A stretch of DNA of 64,000 nucleotides, from assembly GCF_001642085.1 (NCBI RefSeq), contig NZ_CP014699.1, forward strand, positions 558,001 through 622,000, in the 5' to 3' direction. Shown one piece after another: positions 25,631 through 33,656 of this stretch. Origin of the DNA: Streptococcus pantholopis. GTDB lineage: Bacteria > Bacillota > Bacilli > Lactobacillales > Streptococcaceae. The position numbers were made by a program, and so were the translations under genes. A model generated the notes under the pieces. That model was not told the DNA's origin and did not search any database. It saw only the letters and a program-made list of their open reading frames with translations. Every line of letters starts with the position of its first letter. Positions within the stretch are counted from its first letter, which is position 1.

Positions 25631-26530
25631 ATGGTTGCGATTAAGGGAATTATCACTCCAATTATTACCCCGATGCTGGCTGATGAAAGTGTCAACTATG
25701 ATGAGCTGCGCAGACAGATTGACCGTTTGATTGTTCAAGGGATTCATGGCATCTTTGTTTTTGGAACAAACGGTGAGGGTTATATTTTATCAGAAGAGGA
25801 AAAGATACAGATTATGCAGACTGCTGTTGAGCAGACAGCCGGACGTGTCCCTGTCTATGCTGGAACCGGCTTGATTGGTACAAAAGATACGATTCGTCTG
25901 TCTCAAAAAGCAGAGGAAATCGGTGTCGACGTTTTATCCGTCATCACCCCGTCCTTTGCAGCAGCATCTCAAAATGAACTGTATGATCATTACAAGGCAG
26001 TTGCCGAAAGTGTTGACTTGCCCATTGTTCTCTATAATATTCCGGCACGTACCGGAAATGCTTTAGCACCGGCTACTGTTGAGCGTCTCAGTCATATTGA
26101 AAATATTGTTGGTGTTAAAGATTCCAGCGGTAATTTTGACACTATTTTGCAGTATATTGAGAGAACCCGCTGGCGGGAAGATTTTGCTGTCCTATCAGGC
26201 AACGATTCATTGATTCTTTGGACCTTGATGGCAGGAGGAGTAGGCGGGATTGCCGGCTGCTCAAACATTTATCCGTTTACAATGGCAGAAATTTATAACG
26301 CTTATACAGCAGGGGATTTCGAGCAAGCCAGATTCCATCAGGACTCTATTCGATCATTTAGAAACTGTTTCCGCTTTGGCAACCCTAATACCATTGTTAA
26401 ATATGCGGCAGCCGAATTAGGCTATCCGGTAGGAAAGTGCCGTGCCCCTTTCAATCAGCTGTCAGAAGAAGGACTTAGGGCTTTGCGTCAGGTTTTAGAT
26501 GAAAACAAGGCTAAAGGTATGGAAAGCTGA
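25631..26530 (+). CDS. DapA-like aldolase (dihydrodipicolinate synthase / N-acetylneuraminate lyase family)
   Basis: 299 residues, full length for the family. GTNGEGYIL corresponds to the GTTGE substrate loop, YNIPARTG supplies the catalytic Tyr, and GVKDSSGNFDT contains the Schiff-base Lys. These enzymes cleave or form pyruvate-derived bonds. In this position a catabolic aldolase or dehydratase (2-keto-3-deoxy acid or sialic acid type) is more likely than lysine biosynthesis. ATG at 25631 follows AAGGAGGAAG. Confidence 0.85.
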   Translation: MVAIKGIITPIITPMLADESVNYDELRRQIDRLIVQGIHGIFVFGTNGEGYILSEEEKIQIMQTAVEQTAGRVPVYAGTGLIGTKDTIRLSQKAEEIGVDVLSVITPSFAAASQNELYDHYKAVAESVDLPIVLYNIPARTGNALAPATVERLSHIENIVGVKDSSGNFDTILQYIERTRWREDFAVLSGNDSLILWTLMAGGVGGIAGCSNIYPFTMAEIYNAYTAGDFEQARFHQDSIRSFRNCFRFGNPNTIVKYAAAELGYPVGKCRAPFNQLSEEGLRALRQVLDENKAKGMES

Positions 26531-26575
26531 ACATGAGCCAATTTTCATGCGGAATTTTAACGGCCTTTGTATCTT
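26528..26575 (+). repeat. Internally deleted repeat element
   Basis: Starts with TGAACATGAGCC overlapping the stop codon of the aldolase gene and ends AACGGCCTTTGTATCTT; the middle is missing (48 bp). Confidence 0.6.
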
Positions 26576-26578
26576 ATG

Positions 26579-26690
26579 AATTGAACACGGCCTAAACGCT
26601 GCGTAAAAAAGATAAAATTTCCTAGAGTCTTAGCGACTCTTCGTCAATTTTCCTATTTTTACTTTGCGTTCTTAACGGCCTTTGTATCTT
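26579..26690 (+). repeat. Repeat element, short form, copy 6
   Basis: 112 bp, almost identical to the copy at 25502-25613. ATG separates it from the element on either side (26576-26578 and 26691-26693). Confidence 0.88.
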
Positions 26691-26693
26691 ATG

Positions 26694-26906
26694 AACTGAA
26701 CACGGCCTAAAATCCTAGTGAAAAAGATGGTATAACCATGCTTTGTAATAGCAATTGATTAGAAAAGCCGTAGCCGTCTGAAAGCTTTATCGTCCTAACG
26801 GCCGACCGCAGCTTTCTAGTCGTCTTGGCAGAGGTGCGTCTGCGAAATCAGAGATTTCGGACTTACCGTCATTTTCATACGGATTTTTAAACGGCCTTTG
26901 TATCTT
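26694..26906 (+). repeat. Repeat element, long form, copy 7
   Basis: 213 bp with one module and the distal segment beginning AAAATCCTAGTGAAAAAG, shared with 10069-10284 and 28138-28562. Confidence 0.85.
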
Positions 26907-26911
26907 GTTGG

Positions 26912-27024
26912 AATTGAACACGCCCTAAGAGCTGTGCAAAAAAGACAGCCCTTCCTTGAGTCTTGAATGACTCATCGGTCAGGCTCCTATTTTTGCTTTG
27001 CTCTTTTAACGGCCTTTGTATCTT
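26912..27024 (+). repeat. Repeat element, short form, copy 8
   Basis: 113 bp with a diverged middle (hairpin TGAGTCTTGAATGACTCA). It ends just before the Shine-Dalgarno GAAGGAG of the PdxA-like gene. Confidence 0.85.
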
Positions 27025-27042
27025 GGTGAAGGAGTGGAGTGG

Positions 27043-28068
27043 ATGAAAAAAATTATTGGAATTACTTTAGGTGATCCTGCTGGAATTGGTCCGGAGATTT
27101 CTTTAAAAGCATTTGGCAAAGCAGAACTTTATGAGCGCTGCCGTCCTTTGCTTGTTGGTGATAAGTCGGTACTTGATTATTATTTAGAAAAGCATCCTGA
27201 GCTGGATTTAAAGGTTCATGTTGTTAATGATCCTAAAGATGGGATTTATCAGCTTGGGACTGTTGATTTGATTGATTTGGATAAGATTGATATGTCTGAA
27301 TTCAAAATCGGTCATGTGTCTTCAAGTGGGGGTGATGCAGCATTTTGCTATGTCAAAAAAGTTATTGAATTGGCTCTTGCAAAAGCAGTGGATGCTACAG
27401 TGACCAATCCTCTAAATAAGGAAGCCCTTAATCTGAGCGGACACCATTATGCCGGGCATACCGAAATTTATGCTGATTTAACAGGAACGGATAAATATAC
27501 TATGCTGCTTGCAGATGGTAATTTGCGTGTCGTCCATGTTTCTACTCATGTTTCTTTACGAGAGGCGTGTGACAGGGCGACAATGGAGAGGGTGCTGGAT
27601 GTTATACGGATAGCAGACAAGGCCTGTCATAATTTAGGAATCTCTAACCCGCGTATTGCGGTAGCAGGTCTTAATCCGCATTGTGGTGAAAATGGACTGT
27701 TTGGCCGTGAAGAAATCGAAGAAATTAATCCGGCTGTTGAAGCTGCGCAAGCAGAAGGAATAAATGTGTACGGCTCATTGCCGGCCGATACCTTATTTTC
27801 CAAAGCAAATGGAGGACTGTATGATATGGTCGTTGCTATGTATCATGATCAGGGCCATATTCCGCTGAAATTATTGGGTTTTGTATATGATCAGCAAAAA
27901 GCCGGTTGGAAAGCTGTTCAAGGGGTTAATATTACACTTGGTCTGCCTATTATCAGAACATCAGTTGATCATGGTACGGCTTTTGACCAAGCCGGTAAGT
28001 GGACAGCCAGCGAATTGAGTCTGGAAAATGCCATTGATTATGCTATCCGTCTGGCAGAGCATTCATAA
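27043..28068 (+). CDS. PdxA-family dehydrogenase (4-phospho-D-threonate/erythronate type likely)
   Basis: 341 residues from the ATG at 27043 (GGAGTGGAGTGG upstream). PdxA motifs: GDPAGIGPEIS, VTNPLNKEAL, the metal-binding HHYAGHTEIYA and MYHDQGHIPLKL, and TSVDHGTAFD. Classical PdxA makes pyridoxine; PdxA2 members next to DUF1537 kinases oxidise and decarboxylate 4-phospho-D-threonate or erythronate to dihydroxyacetone phosphate. With the kinase in the same run and no other pyridoxine gene here, the catabolic role is favoured. Confidence 0.82.
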   Translation: MKKIIGITLGDPAGIGPEISLKAFGKAELYERCRPLLVGDKSVLDYYLEKHPELDLKVHVVNDPKDGIYQLGTVDLIDLDKIDMSEFKIGHVSSSGGDAAFCYVKKVIELALAKAVDATVTNPLNKEALNLSGHHYAGHTEIYADLTGTDKYTMLLADGNLRVVHVSTHVSLREACDRATMERVLDVIRIADKACHNLGISNPRIAVAGLNPHCGENGLFGREEIEEINPAVEAAQAEGINVYGSLPADTLFSKANGGLYDMVVAMYHDQGHIPLKLLGFVYDQQKAGWKAVQGVNITLGLPIIRTSVDHGTAFDQAGKWTASELSLENAIDYAIRLAEHS

Positions 28069-28116
28069 AAAGGTGAGAGCTGCTGGCAAAGACAGTCATC
28101 GTGCTGGTACTATTGC

Positions 28117-28133
28117 AGCAAGCCTTGTATCTT
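28117..28133 (+). repeat. Isolated repeat-element end
   Basis: AGCCTTGTATCTT, a damaged copy of the GGCCTTTGTATCTT end, 4 bp before the next element. Confidence 0.5.
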
Positions 28134-28137
28134 GGTG

Positions 28138-28562
28138 AACTAAATATGGCCTAAAATCCTAGTGAAAAAGATGGTATACATCATGGCTTTGTAATAGCAA
28201 TTGATTAGAAAAGCTGTAGCTGTCTGAAGGCTTTGCAGTCTTTACAGCCTGCCGCACCCTTCTAGTCGTTCTGGCAGAGGTGCGTCTGCGAAATCAGAGA
28301 TTTCGGACTTACCGTCAGCCGTAAACGACTGAAAGCTTTGTCGCCTTAACAGTCGACTGCACCCTTCTAGTCGTTCTGGCAGAGGGGCGTCTGTCAAATC
28401 AAAGATTTCGGACTTACCGTCAGCCGTAAACGACTGAAAGCTTTGTCGCCTTAACAGTCGACTGCACCCTTCTAGTCGTTCTGGCAGAGGGGCGTCTGCG
28501 AAATCAAAGATTTCGGACTTACCGTCATTTTTACTTTGCGTTTTTAACGGCCTTTGTATCTT
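28138..28562 (+). repeat. Repeat element, long form with three 105-bp modules, copy 9
   Basis: 425 bp. The module junction ACCGTCA recurs at 28311, 28416 and 28521, an exact 105-bp period. Units 2 and 3 are nearly identical to each other and to those at 37573-38037; unit 1 is more like single-module copies. Confidence 0.9.
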
Positions 28563-28565
28563 ATG

Positions 28566-28674
28566 AATTGAACACGGCCTAAAATCCTAGTGAAAAAGAT
28601 GGCTGTCATCGTGATGCCAGCATCACTTGCCATCCCCTATTTTCATACGGATTTTTAAGCGGCCTTTGTATCTT
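28566..28674 (+). repeat. Repeat element, short variant, copy 10
   Basis: 109 bp with the same ends but a different middle: it starts like a long form (AAAATCCTAGTGAAAAAGATGG), then has a GTGATGCCAGCATCAC hairpin. It ends just before GGAGGAGGGG of the YhcH gene. Confidence 0.82.
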
Positions 28675-28691
28675 GTTGGAGGAGGGGAGTT

Positions 28692-29156
28692 ATGATAATT
28701 GATCGTGCTGAACGTTTGGAATACTATCAGCCTATTTTACCTAAAATTAAAGACGCCTTAGCTGTTTTAGAAGCTCATAAAGATGATTGGGCAGCAGGAG
28801 TGTCCTATTCTTTTTCAGGAGGCAGGCTTTTTTTCCAAAAAGGGCGGACAAAACCGTTAGAACTTTCACAGTTTGAAGCCCATCGGAAATTTATTGATGT
28901 CCAGTTCGTTTTGGAGGGAGCCGAGTATGTTGCACTGGAAGACTTAGCGGAGTTGTCTGTCGCCCTTCCCTATCAGCAGGAAAAGGATGTTGAAAAATAT
29001 GAGGGGTCAGTTCGCCATTACATGAAAATCACAGAGGGCATGGCCTACGTTTGTTTTCCATGGGACGCTCACCGGGCAGTTTTCCATACAGACGAGGAGT
29101 TGACATTTACTAAGGCTGTGGTTAAATTAGCAGTAGAAGAGAGGAGAGAAGAATGA
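28692..29156 (+). CDS. YhcH/YjgK/YiaL (DUF386) cupin protein
   Basis: 154 residues, the family's usual size. Cupin metal-site motifs: EAHRKFIDVQFVLEGAE (His and Gln region) and FPWDAHRAVF with two conserved His-containing turns, plus KAVVKL at the end. NanQ/YhcH members are anomerases in sialic acid and other sugar-acid catabolism. Its ATG follows a strong GGAGGAGG. Its stop overlaps the next start (ATGA), so it is coupled to the sialidase-like protein. Confidence 0.82.
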   Translation: MIIDRAERLEYYQPILPKIKDALAVLEAHKDDWAAGVSYSFSGGRLFFQKGRTKPLELSQFEAHRKFIDVQFVLEGAEYVALEDLAELSVALPYQQEKDVEKYEGSVRHYMKITEGMAYVCFPWDAHRAVFHTDEELTFTKAVVKLAVEERREE

Positions 29157-30325
29157 CAACTACATTACCTCAAATACGTGTTGACAACCCAGATGGTGTG
29201 CTTTATCATGATCGCTATTTAAATGTTGATTTTGCTTTGCTTCCGACTGGCGGTAAAGCAACTGCCCACGCCCCAACACTGATTGAAACAAAGGACGGCG
29301 GGCTTTTATGTGCTTGGTTCGCAGGAAGCTTTGAAGGAAGCGGTGATATTTCAATTGCTGTATCAAAGTACCAGCCTGACGAACAAAGATGGTCTTCACC
29401 GCAAATTGTTTCTCAAGGTCAAGGCCGCAGTGAGCAGAATCCAGCTTTCTTTCGGGCACCAGATGGTCAAATATGGCTGATTTACACATCTCAGCTCAGC
29501 CGTCAGGAAGGCAAGGATAATATGCAGTTTACTTCAGTCATCATGGTACAGAAATCTAGCGATGAAGGCCTTACTTGGGGAGACGCTCAGGTTCTTTTTC
29601 CAGAGCAGGGGACTTTTTCCCGGCAAACGATTCAGATTTTAAGCAACGGCCGCTGGCTTTTTTCAACATGGCTATGTGAAGATTCAGCAGATGGATTGAC
29701 TAATGATCCGACTGAATTTCGACAATCAGATGATGCCGGAAAAACGTGGAAACGCGTACCGATGCCTGAAAGTAACGGCCGGGTTCATGCCAATGTTGTT
29801 GAAGACGAAAGAGGACATCTGCTGGCTTTTATGCGCAGCCGTTTTGCCGACAATATCTATGTCAGTGAATCTTATGACTATGGTGATTCTTGGAGCAGTC
29901 CGCACAAAACTGTCCTGCCTAATAATAATGCCAGCATCAGTGCTATAAAGCTGCAGTCGGGGGAGCTTGCTCTTGCTTACAATCCCAATAGAGCCGCTAA
30001 GCCGGAATTTGGCAAAGTTGCTTGGCCGGGGCTCCGGCATCCTGTTGCTGTATCTTTGTCGGAAGATTTAGGCCAGACTTGGCCGCTGGGCAGAATTTTT
30101 GAGCCAGCAGAAGGCTATATCGGTGCAGAAAACAAGACCAACAATTCGCAGTATGAATATCCGACATTGTATCAAAGTCAAGATGGTATGCTGCATCTGG
30201 TTTATGCCTATAAAAACCGTTTGTGTATTAAATACCTCCGTTTTCACTTAAGCGATCTTTTAGGAGATAAGCGGGAGAGTGAAGGGCTTTACAACCCAAC
30301 CTCTGGTCAGGGTGTTGAAAAATAA
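29153..30325 (+). CDS. Cytoplasmic sialidase-like BNR/Asp-box protein
   Basis: 390 residues forming a six-bladed propeller of the sialidase superfamily. Four Asp boxes are visible: SSDEGLTWG (~135), SDDAGKTWK (~192), SYDYGDSW (~240) and SEDLGQTW (~302). No signal peptide or LPXTG anchor is present, unlike secreted streptococcal sialidases. The N-terminal GGKATAHAPTLIETKDGGLLCAWFAGS is the motif of exo-alpha-sialidase-like proteins of sugar-acid operons. It may act on an imported oligosaccharide, or be an isomerase-type propeller; the substrate is unknown. Confidence 0.75.
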   Translation: MTTTLPQIRVDNPDGVLYHDRYLNVDFALLPTGGKATAHAPTLIETKDGGLLCAWFAGSFEGSGDISIAVSKYQPDEQRWSSPQIVSQGQGRSEQNPAFFRAPDGQIWLIYTSQLSRQEGKDNMQFTSVIMVQKSSDEGLTWGDAQVLFPEQGTFSRQTIQILSNGRWLFSTWLCEDSADGLTNDPTEFRQSDDAGKTWKRVPMPESNGRVHANVVEDERGHLLAFMRSRFADNIYVSESYDYGDSWSSPHKTVLPNNNASISAIKLQSGELALAYNPNRAAKPEFGKVAWPGLRHPVAVSLSEDLGQTWPLGRIFEPAEGYIGAENKTNNSQYEYPTLYQSQDGMLHLVYAYKNRLCIKYLRFHLSDLLGDKRESEGLYNPTSGQGVEK

Positions 30326-30373
30326 AATTTAAAATTTCGGTCTTTCTGTTTCATTTTATTTTAAAGCAAGCAC

Positions 30374-30403
30374 TTGCCAAGACGAAAGATTTTTTGCTAT
30401 AAT
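30374..30403 (+). promoter_or_regulatory. Promoter of the Mn2+ riboswitch / ATPase transcript
   Basis: TTGCCA at 30374-30379, 18 bp, then TATAAT at 30398-30403 with an upstream TG (extended -10 TGCTATAAT). Confidence 0.7.
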
Positions 30404-30410
30404 GAATTTA

Positions 30411-30528
30411 CATCAAGGGAGTAGCAGACGGTTTTTACCGTGGATCCGGTCGTCATTACGAAAGAAATTTCCGGCTGGACCTTAAACAGCGAGACTTGTT
30501 TAGCAAACAGGTCTCTTTTTGTTTTAAA
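30411..30528 (+). ncRNA. yybP-ykoY (Mn2+-sensing) riboswitch with terminator
   Basis: The leader carries the conserved yybP-ykoY core GGGAGTAGC, followed by a P2 hairpin, then GGTCGTCATTACG, before a GCGAGAC terminator stem. The expression platform is GAGACTTGTTT-AGC-AAACAGGTCTC then TTTTT. In this class Mn2+ binding favours readthrough and raises expression of Mn exporters. The gene downstream, a P-type cation ATPase, is the usual streptococcal target (pneumococcal MgtA/CaxP-type). A repeat element now separates the terminator from the ATPase start. Confidence 0.85.
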
Positions 30529-30540
30529 AAAAGCTTGGTG

Positions 30541-30651
30541 AACTGAACACGGCCTAAGAGCTATGCAAAAAAGATAGACTGTCCTAGAGCTTAGCGGCTC
30601 TTCGTCCAGTCTCCTATTTTTACTTTGCGTTCTTAACGGCCTTTGTATCTT
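30541..30651 (+). repeat. Repeat element, short form, copy 11
   Basis: 111 bp, AACTGAACACGGCCTAA to AACGGCCTTTGTATCTT. It lies between the riboswitch terminator and the Shine-Dalgarno AAGGAGAG of the ATPase gene. Confidence 0.88.
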
Positions 30652-30669
30652 AATTTAAGGAGAGATATT

Positions 30670-33354
30670 TTGTCAAAAGAACAAAAGAAAGAGAATTTTT
30701 ATACACAAGATGTGGCGTCTGTTCTTTCTGCTTTAAAGAGTTCTAAGAAAGGGCTGACAACGCAGGAAGCTCAGCAGCGTTTGGCTGAATATGGACGCAA
30801 TGAATTAGATGAAGGCGAAAAGCGTACTCTTTTAGCCAAATTTATTGATCAATTCAAGGATTTGATGATTATTATCCTCTTGGTTGCAGCAGTGCTGTCT
30901 GTCATTACTTCGGGCGGCGAAGGAGTGACAGATGCCATTATTATTTTGGCTGTTGTTATTTTGAATGCAGCTTTTGGGGTTTACCAAGAAGGACAGGCTG
31001 AAGCGGCTATAGCAGCCTTAAAATCTATGTCCAGTCCTTCGGCACGTGTCCGCCGTGACGGTCATGTTAAAGAGGTCGATGCAAAAGAGTTGGTTCCAGG
31101 AGATATCGTGATGCTGGAAGCAGGTGATGTGGTGCCGGCTGATATGCGGCTTTTGGAGGCTAACTCGCTCAAGATTGAAGAGGCCGCCCTTACAGGAGAA
31201 TCGGTTCCTGTGGATAAAGATTTAGGAGCAGAGATTCCGGGTGATGCCAGCATCGGTGACCGTCTGAATATGGCTTACCAAAATTCAAATGTGACTTACG
31301 GCCGCGGTATGGGTTTGGTGACCAATACCGGTATGTATACTGAGGTTGGTCATATTGCCGGTATGCTTGCCAATACTGATGAAACAGACACCCCTCTCAA
31401 GCAAAACCTCAATCAGCTGTCTAAGGTCTTAACCTATGTTGTGGTTGTTATTGCCCTTATCACTTTTATAGTTGGTGTTTTTCTTCGCGGTCAGGAAGTG
31501 CTGACAGGGCTTATGACTGCTGTAGCGCTTGCTGTAGCAGCAATTCCTGAAGGACTTCCGGCTATTGTGACAGTTGTTCTGTCATTAGGGACGCAGACAT
31601 TAGCTAAACGCCATTCTATTGTCCGTAAACTTCCTGCAGTTGAAACATTGGGATCAACGGAGATCATTGCTTCAGACAAAACAGGGACACTGACAATGAA
31701 TCAAATGACTGTTGAAAAAATGTATTACAATGGTCAGCTGTATGATGCTAATGATGATATTGAGCAAAATAATATGGCTCTCCGCGTTATGAATTTTGCT
31801 AATGACACGAAGGTGGATCAAAAAGGGAAACTTATTGGGGATCCTACAGAAACAGCACTTGTCCAGTACGGTTTTGATCATAATTTTGATGTGCGGGAGG
31901 AGCTGAAGACTGAGCCGCGTGTAGCAGAACTTCCTTTTGATTCTGACCGTAAGCTTATGTCAACTGTTCATAAACTGGGGGACAGCACATTTTTAGTGGC
32001 TGTTAAAGGAGCGCCGGATCAGCTGCTTAAGCGTGTGACGCAGATTGAGGAAAACGGTGCTGTCCGTGCTATTACAGAAGCGGATAAGGACACGATTCTG
32101 GCAGCTAATAAATCACTTGCCAAACAAGCTCTGCGCGTGCTGATGATGGCCTACAAATATGAAGACACCATTCCGGAACTGGATTCAGAAACTATTGAAA
32201 ACAATCTTATCTTTGCCGGTTTAGTCGGTATGATTGATCCGGAACGTCCGGAAGCTGCAGAGGCCGTCCGTGTAGCTAAAGAAGCTGGAATCCGTCCGAT
32301 TATGATTACAGGAGACCATCAGGATACAGCAGAAGCCATTGCCAAGCGTCTAGGGATTATTGAAGCTGATGACAGTGAGGACCATGTTTTTACCGGTGCA
32401 GAGCTGAATGAACTGTCAGATGAAGACTTTCAAAAGGTTTTCAAACAGTATTCTGTTTATGCCCGTGTATCGCCTGAGCATAAGGTGCGAATTGTCAAAG
32501 CTTGGCAAAATGAAGGCAAGGTTGTTGCTATGACAGGCGATGGCGTAAATGATGCCCCATCCCTTAAAACAGCCGATATCGGTATTGGTATGGGTATTAC
32601 CGGAACTGAAGTATCTAAAGGAGCATCCGATATGGTGCTTGCTGATGATAATTTTGCGACAATCATTGTAGCGGTTGAAGAGGGGCGCAAGGTCTTCTCT
32701 AATATTCAAAAATCGATTCAGTACCTCCTTTCGGCTAATATGGCCGAGGTCTTTACCATCTTCTTTGCCACCCTTTTTGGCTGGGATGTTTTAGAGCCTG
32801 TTCATCTGCTGTGGATTAATTTGGTAACCGATACTTTACCAGCTATTGCACTGGGAGTTGAGCCGGCTGAACCGGGAGTTATGCAACACAAACCGCGCGG
32901 CCGACAATCCAGTTTCTTTTCAGGCGGTGTGATGGGGGCCATTATTTATCAGGGAATTTTGCAGACGCTGCTGGTTTTAGGGGTTTATGGCTGGGCCATT
33001 ATTAATCCTGAACATGCCGGCAACCAAGCTATACATGAGGATGCCCTGACTATGGCTTATGCGACACTGGGCTTGATACAGCTGGTCCATGCCTTCAATG
33101 TCAAATCGGTTTATCAGTCTATCTTTAAAGTGGGGCTCTTTAAGAATAAACTCTTTAATTGGTCCATTCCTGCAGCATTTATCCTTTTGATGTCAACAAT
33201 TGCTATCCCGGGCTTCAACAGCTTCTTCCATGTTGCCCGTCTGAGTCTGACACAATGGGGAGTTGTAGTCATCGGCAGTTTAATGATGGTTCTTATTGTT
33301 GAACTGGTTAAGGCTGCGCAGCGAGCTGCCGGTCAAGATAAAAAAGCCATTTAA
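30670..33354 (+). CDS. P-type cation-transporting ATPase (Ca2+/Mn2+ exporter type)
   Basis: 894 residues from the TTG at 30670 (AAGGAGAG upstream; an earlier in-frame start lies inside the repeat). SERCA/PMR1-like layout: N-terminal cation-ATPase domain, TGES in LTGESVPVD, ion-site PEGLP in AIPEGLPAIVTVV, phosphorylation site DKTGTLT (~336), KGAPDQLLKR, TGDHQDTAEAIA and MTGDGVNDAPSLKTADIG, and a C-terminal membrane domain to ~885. Members export Ca2+ or Mn2+. The riboswitch upstream points to Mn2+ detoxification. Confidence 0.92.
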   Translation: MSKEQKKENFYTQDVASVLSALKSSKKGLTTQEAQQRLAEYGRNELDEGEKRTLLAKFIDQFKDLMIIILLVAAVLSVITSGGEGVTDAIIILAVVILNAAFGVYQEGQAEAAIAALKSMSSPSARVRRDGHVKEVDAKELVPGDIVMLEAGDVVPADMRLLEANSLKIEEAALTGESVPVDKDLGAEIPGDASIGDRLNMAYQNSNVTYGRGMGLVTNTGMYTEVGHIAGMLANTDETDTPLKQNLNQLSKVLTYVVVVIALITFIVGVFLRGQEVLTGLMTAVALAVAAIPEGLPAIVTVVLSLGTQTLAKRHSIVRKLPAVETLGSTEIIASDKTGTLTMNQMTVEKMYYNGQLYDANDDIEQNNMALRVMNFANDTKVDQKGKLIGDPTETALVQYGFDHNFDVREELKTEPRVAELPFDSDRKLMSTVHKLGDSTFLVAVKGAPDQLLKRVTQIEENGAVRAITEADKDTILAANKSLAKQALRVLMMAYKYEDTIPELDSETIENNLIFAGLVGMIDPERPEAAEAVRVAKEAGIRPIMITGDHQDTAEAIAKRLGIIEADDSEDHVFTGAELNELSDEDFQKVFKQYSVYARVSPEHKVRIVKAWQNEGKVVAMTGDGVNDAPSLKTADIGIGMGITGTEVSKGASDMVLADDNFATIIVAVEEGRKVFSNIQKSIQYLLSANMAEVFTIFFATLFGWDVLEPVHLLWINLVTDTLPAIALGVEPAEPGVMQHKPRGRQSSFFSGGVMGAIIYQGILQTLLVLGVYGWAIINPEHAGNQAIHEDALTMAYATLGLIQLVHAFNVKSVYQSIFKVGLFKNKLFNWSIPAAFILLMSTIAIPGFNSFFHVARLSLTQWGVVVIGSLMMVLIVELVKAAQRAAGQDKKAI

Positions 33355-33448
33355 AACTGTTAAGTAAGAGCGGTTTAAATGACACACTGCTTGAGCTGTC
33401 AGCCCTTACTTTCAGACAGTCTGCATTTTATAACAAAATTATAAAGTA

Positions 33449-33477
33449 TGGGACAGACCTGTCCCTGCTTTTTTTAT
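33449..33477 (+). terminator. ATPase terminator
   Basis: Stem GGGACAG (33450-33456) with TGTCCC (33460-33465), then TGC and a long T run. Confidence 0.75.
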
Positions 33478-33482
33478 TAAAA

Positions 33483-33505
33483 TTCAAAGGCCGTTTAAAA
33501 TGCAA
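33483..33505 (-). repeat. Degenerate repeat-element end
   Basis: TTCAAAGGCCGTTTAAAATG matches AAGATACAAAGGCCGTT with drift. No second end is found. Confidence 0.4.
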
Positions 33506-33656
33506 AAATACTGAAAGGCCGACTGAAAACAGCTATGAGAAGCTTTTTTGAGACATGATACTTTCATTTTTATCTGAAATCAGCTATGAAGCTAAGCTGT
33601 TTTATTTGCAGTTTTTTTCAATTAAGATTAAAATAGCGAAAGAAAGGAATTTTATT

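Noticed and set aside
30643..30669. Longer ATPase start at 30643
   Set aside because: It begins inside the repeat-element end and has no Shine-Dalgarno; TTG 30670 has AAGGAGAG.
32457..32690. Minus-strand ORFs inside the P-type ATPase gene, such as 32416-32709
   Set aside because: They are antisense shadows of codon-biased sequence, without ribosome sites or recognisable domains.
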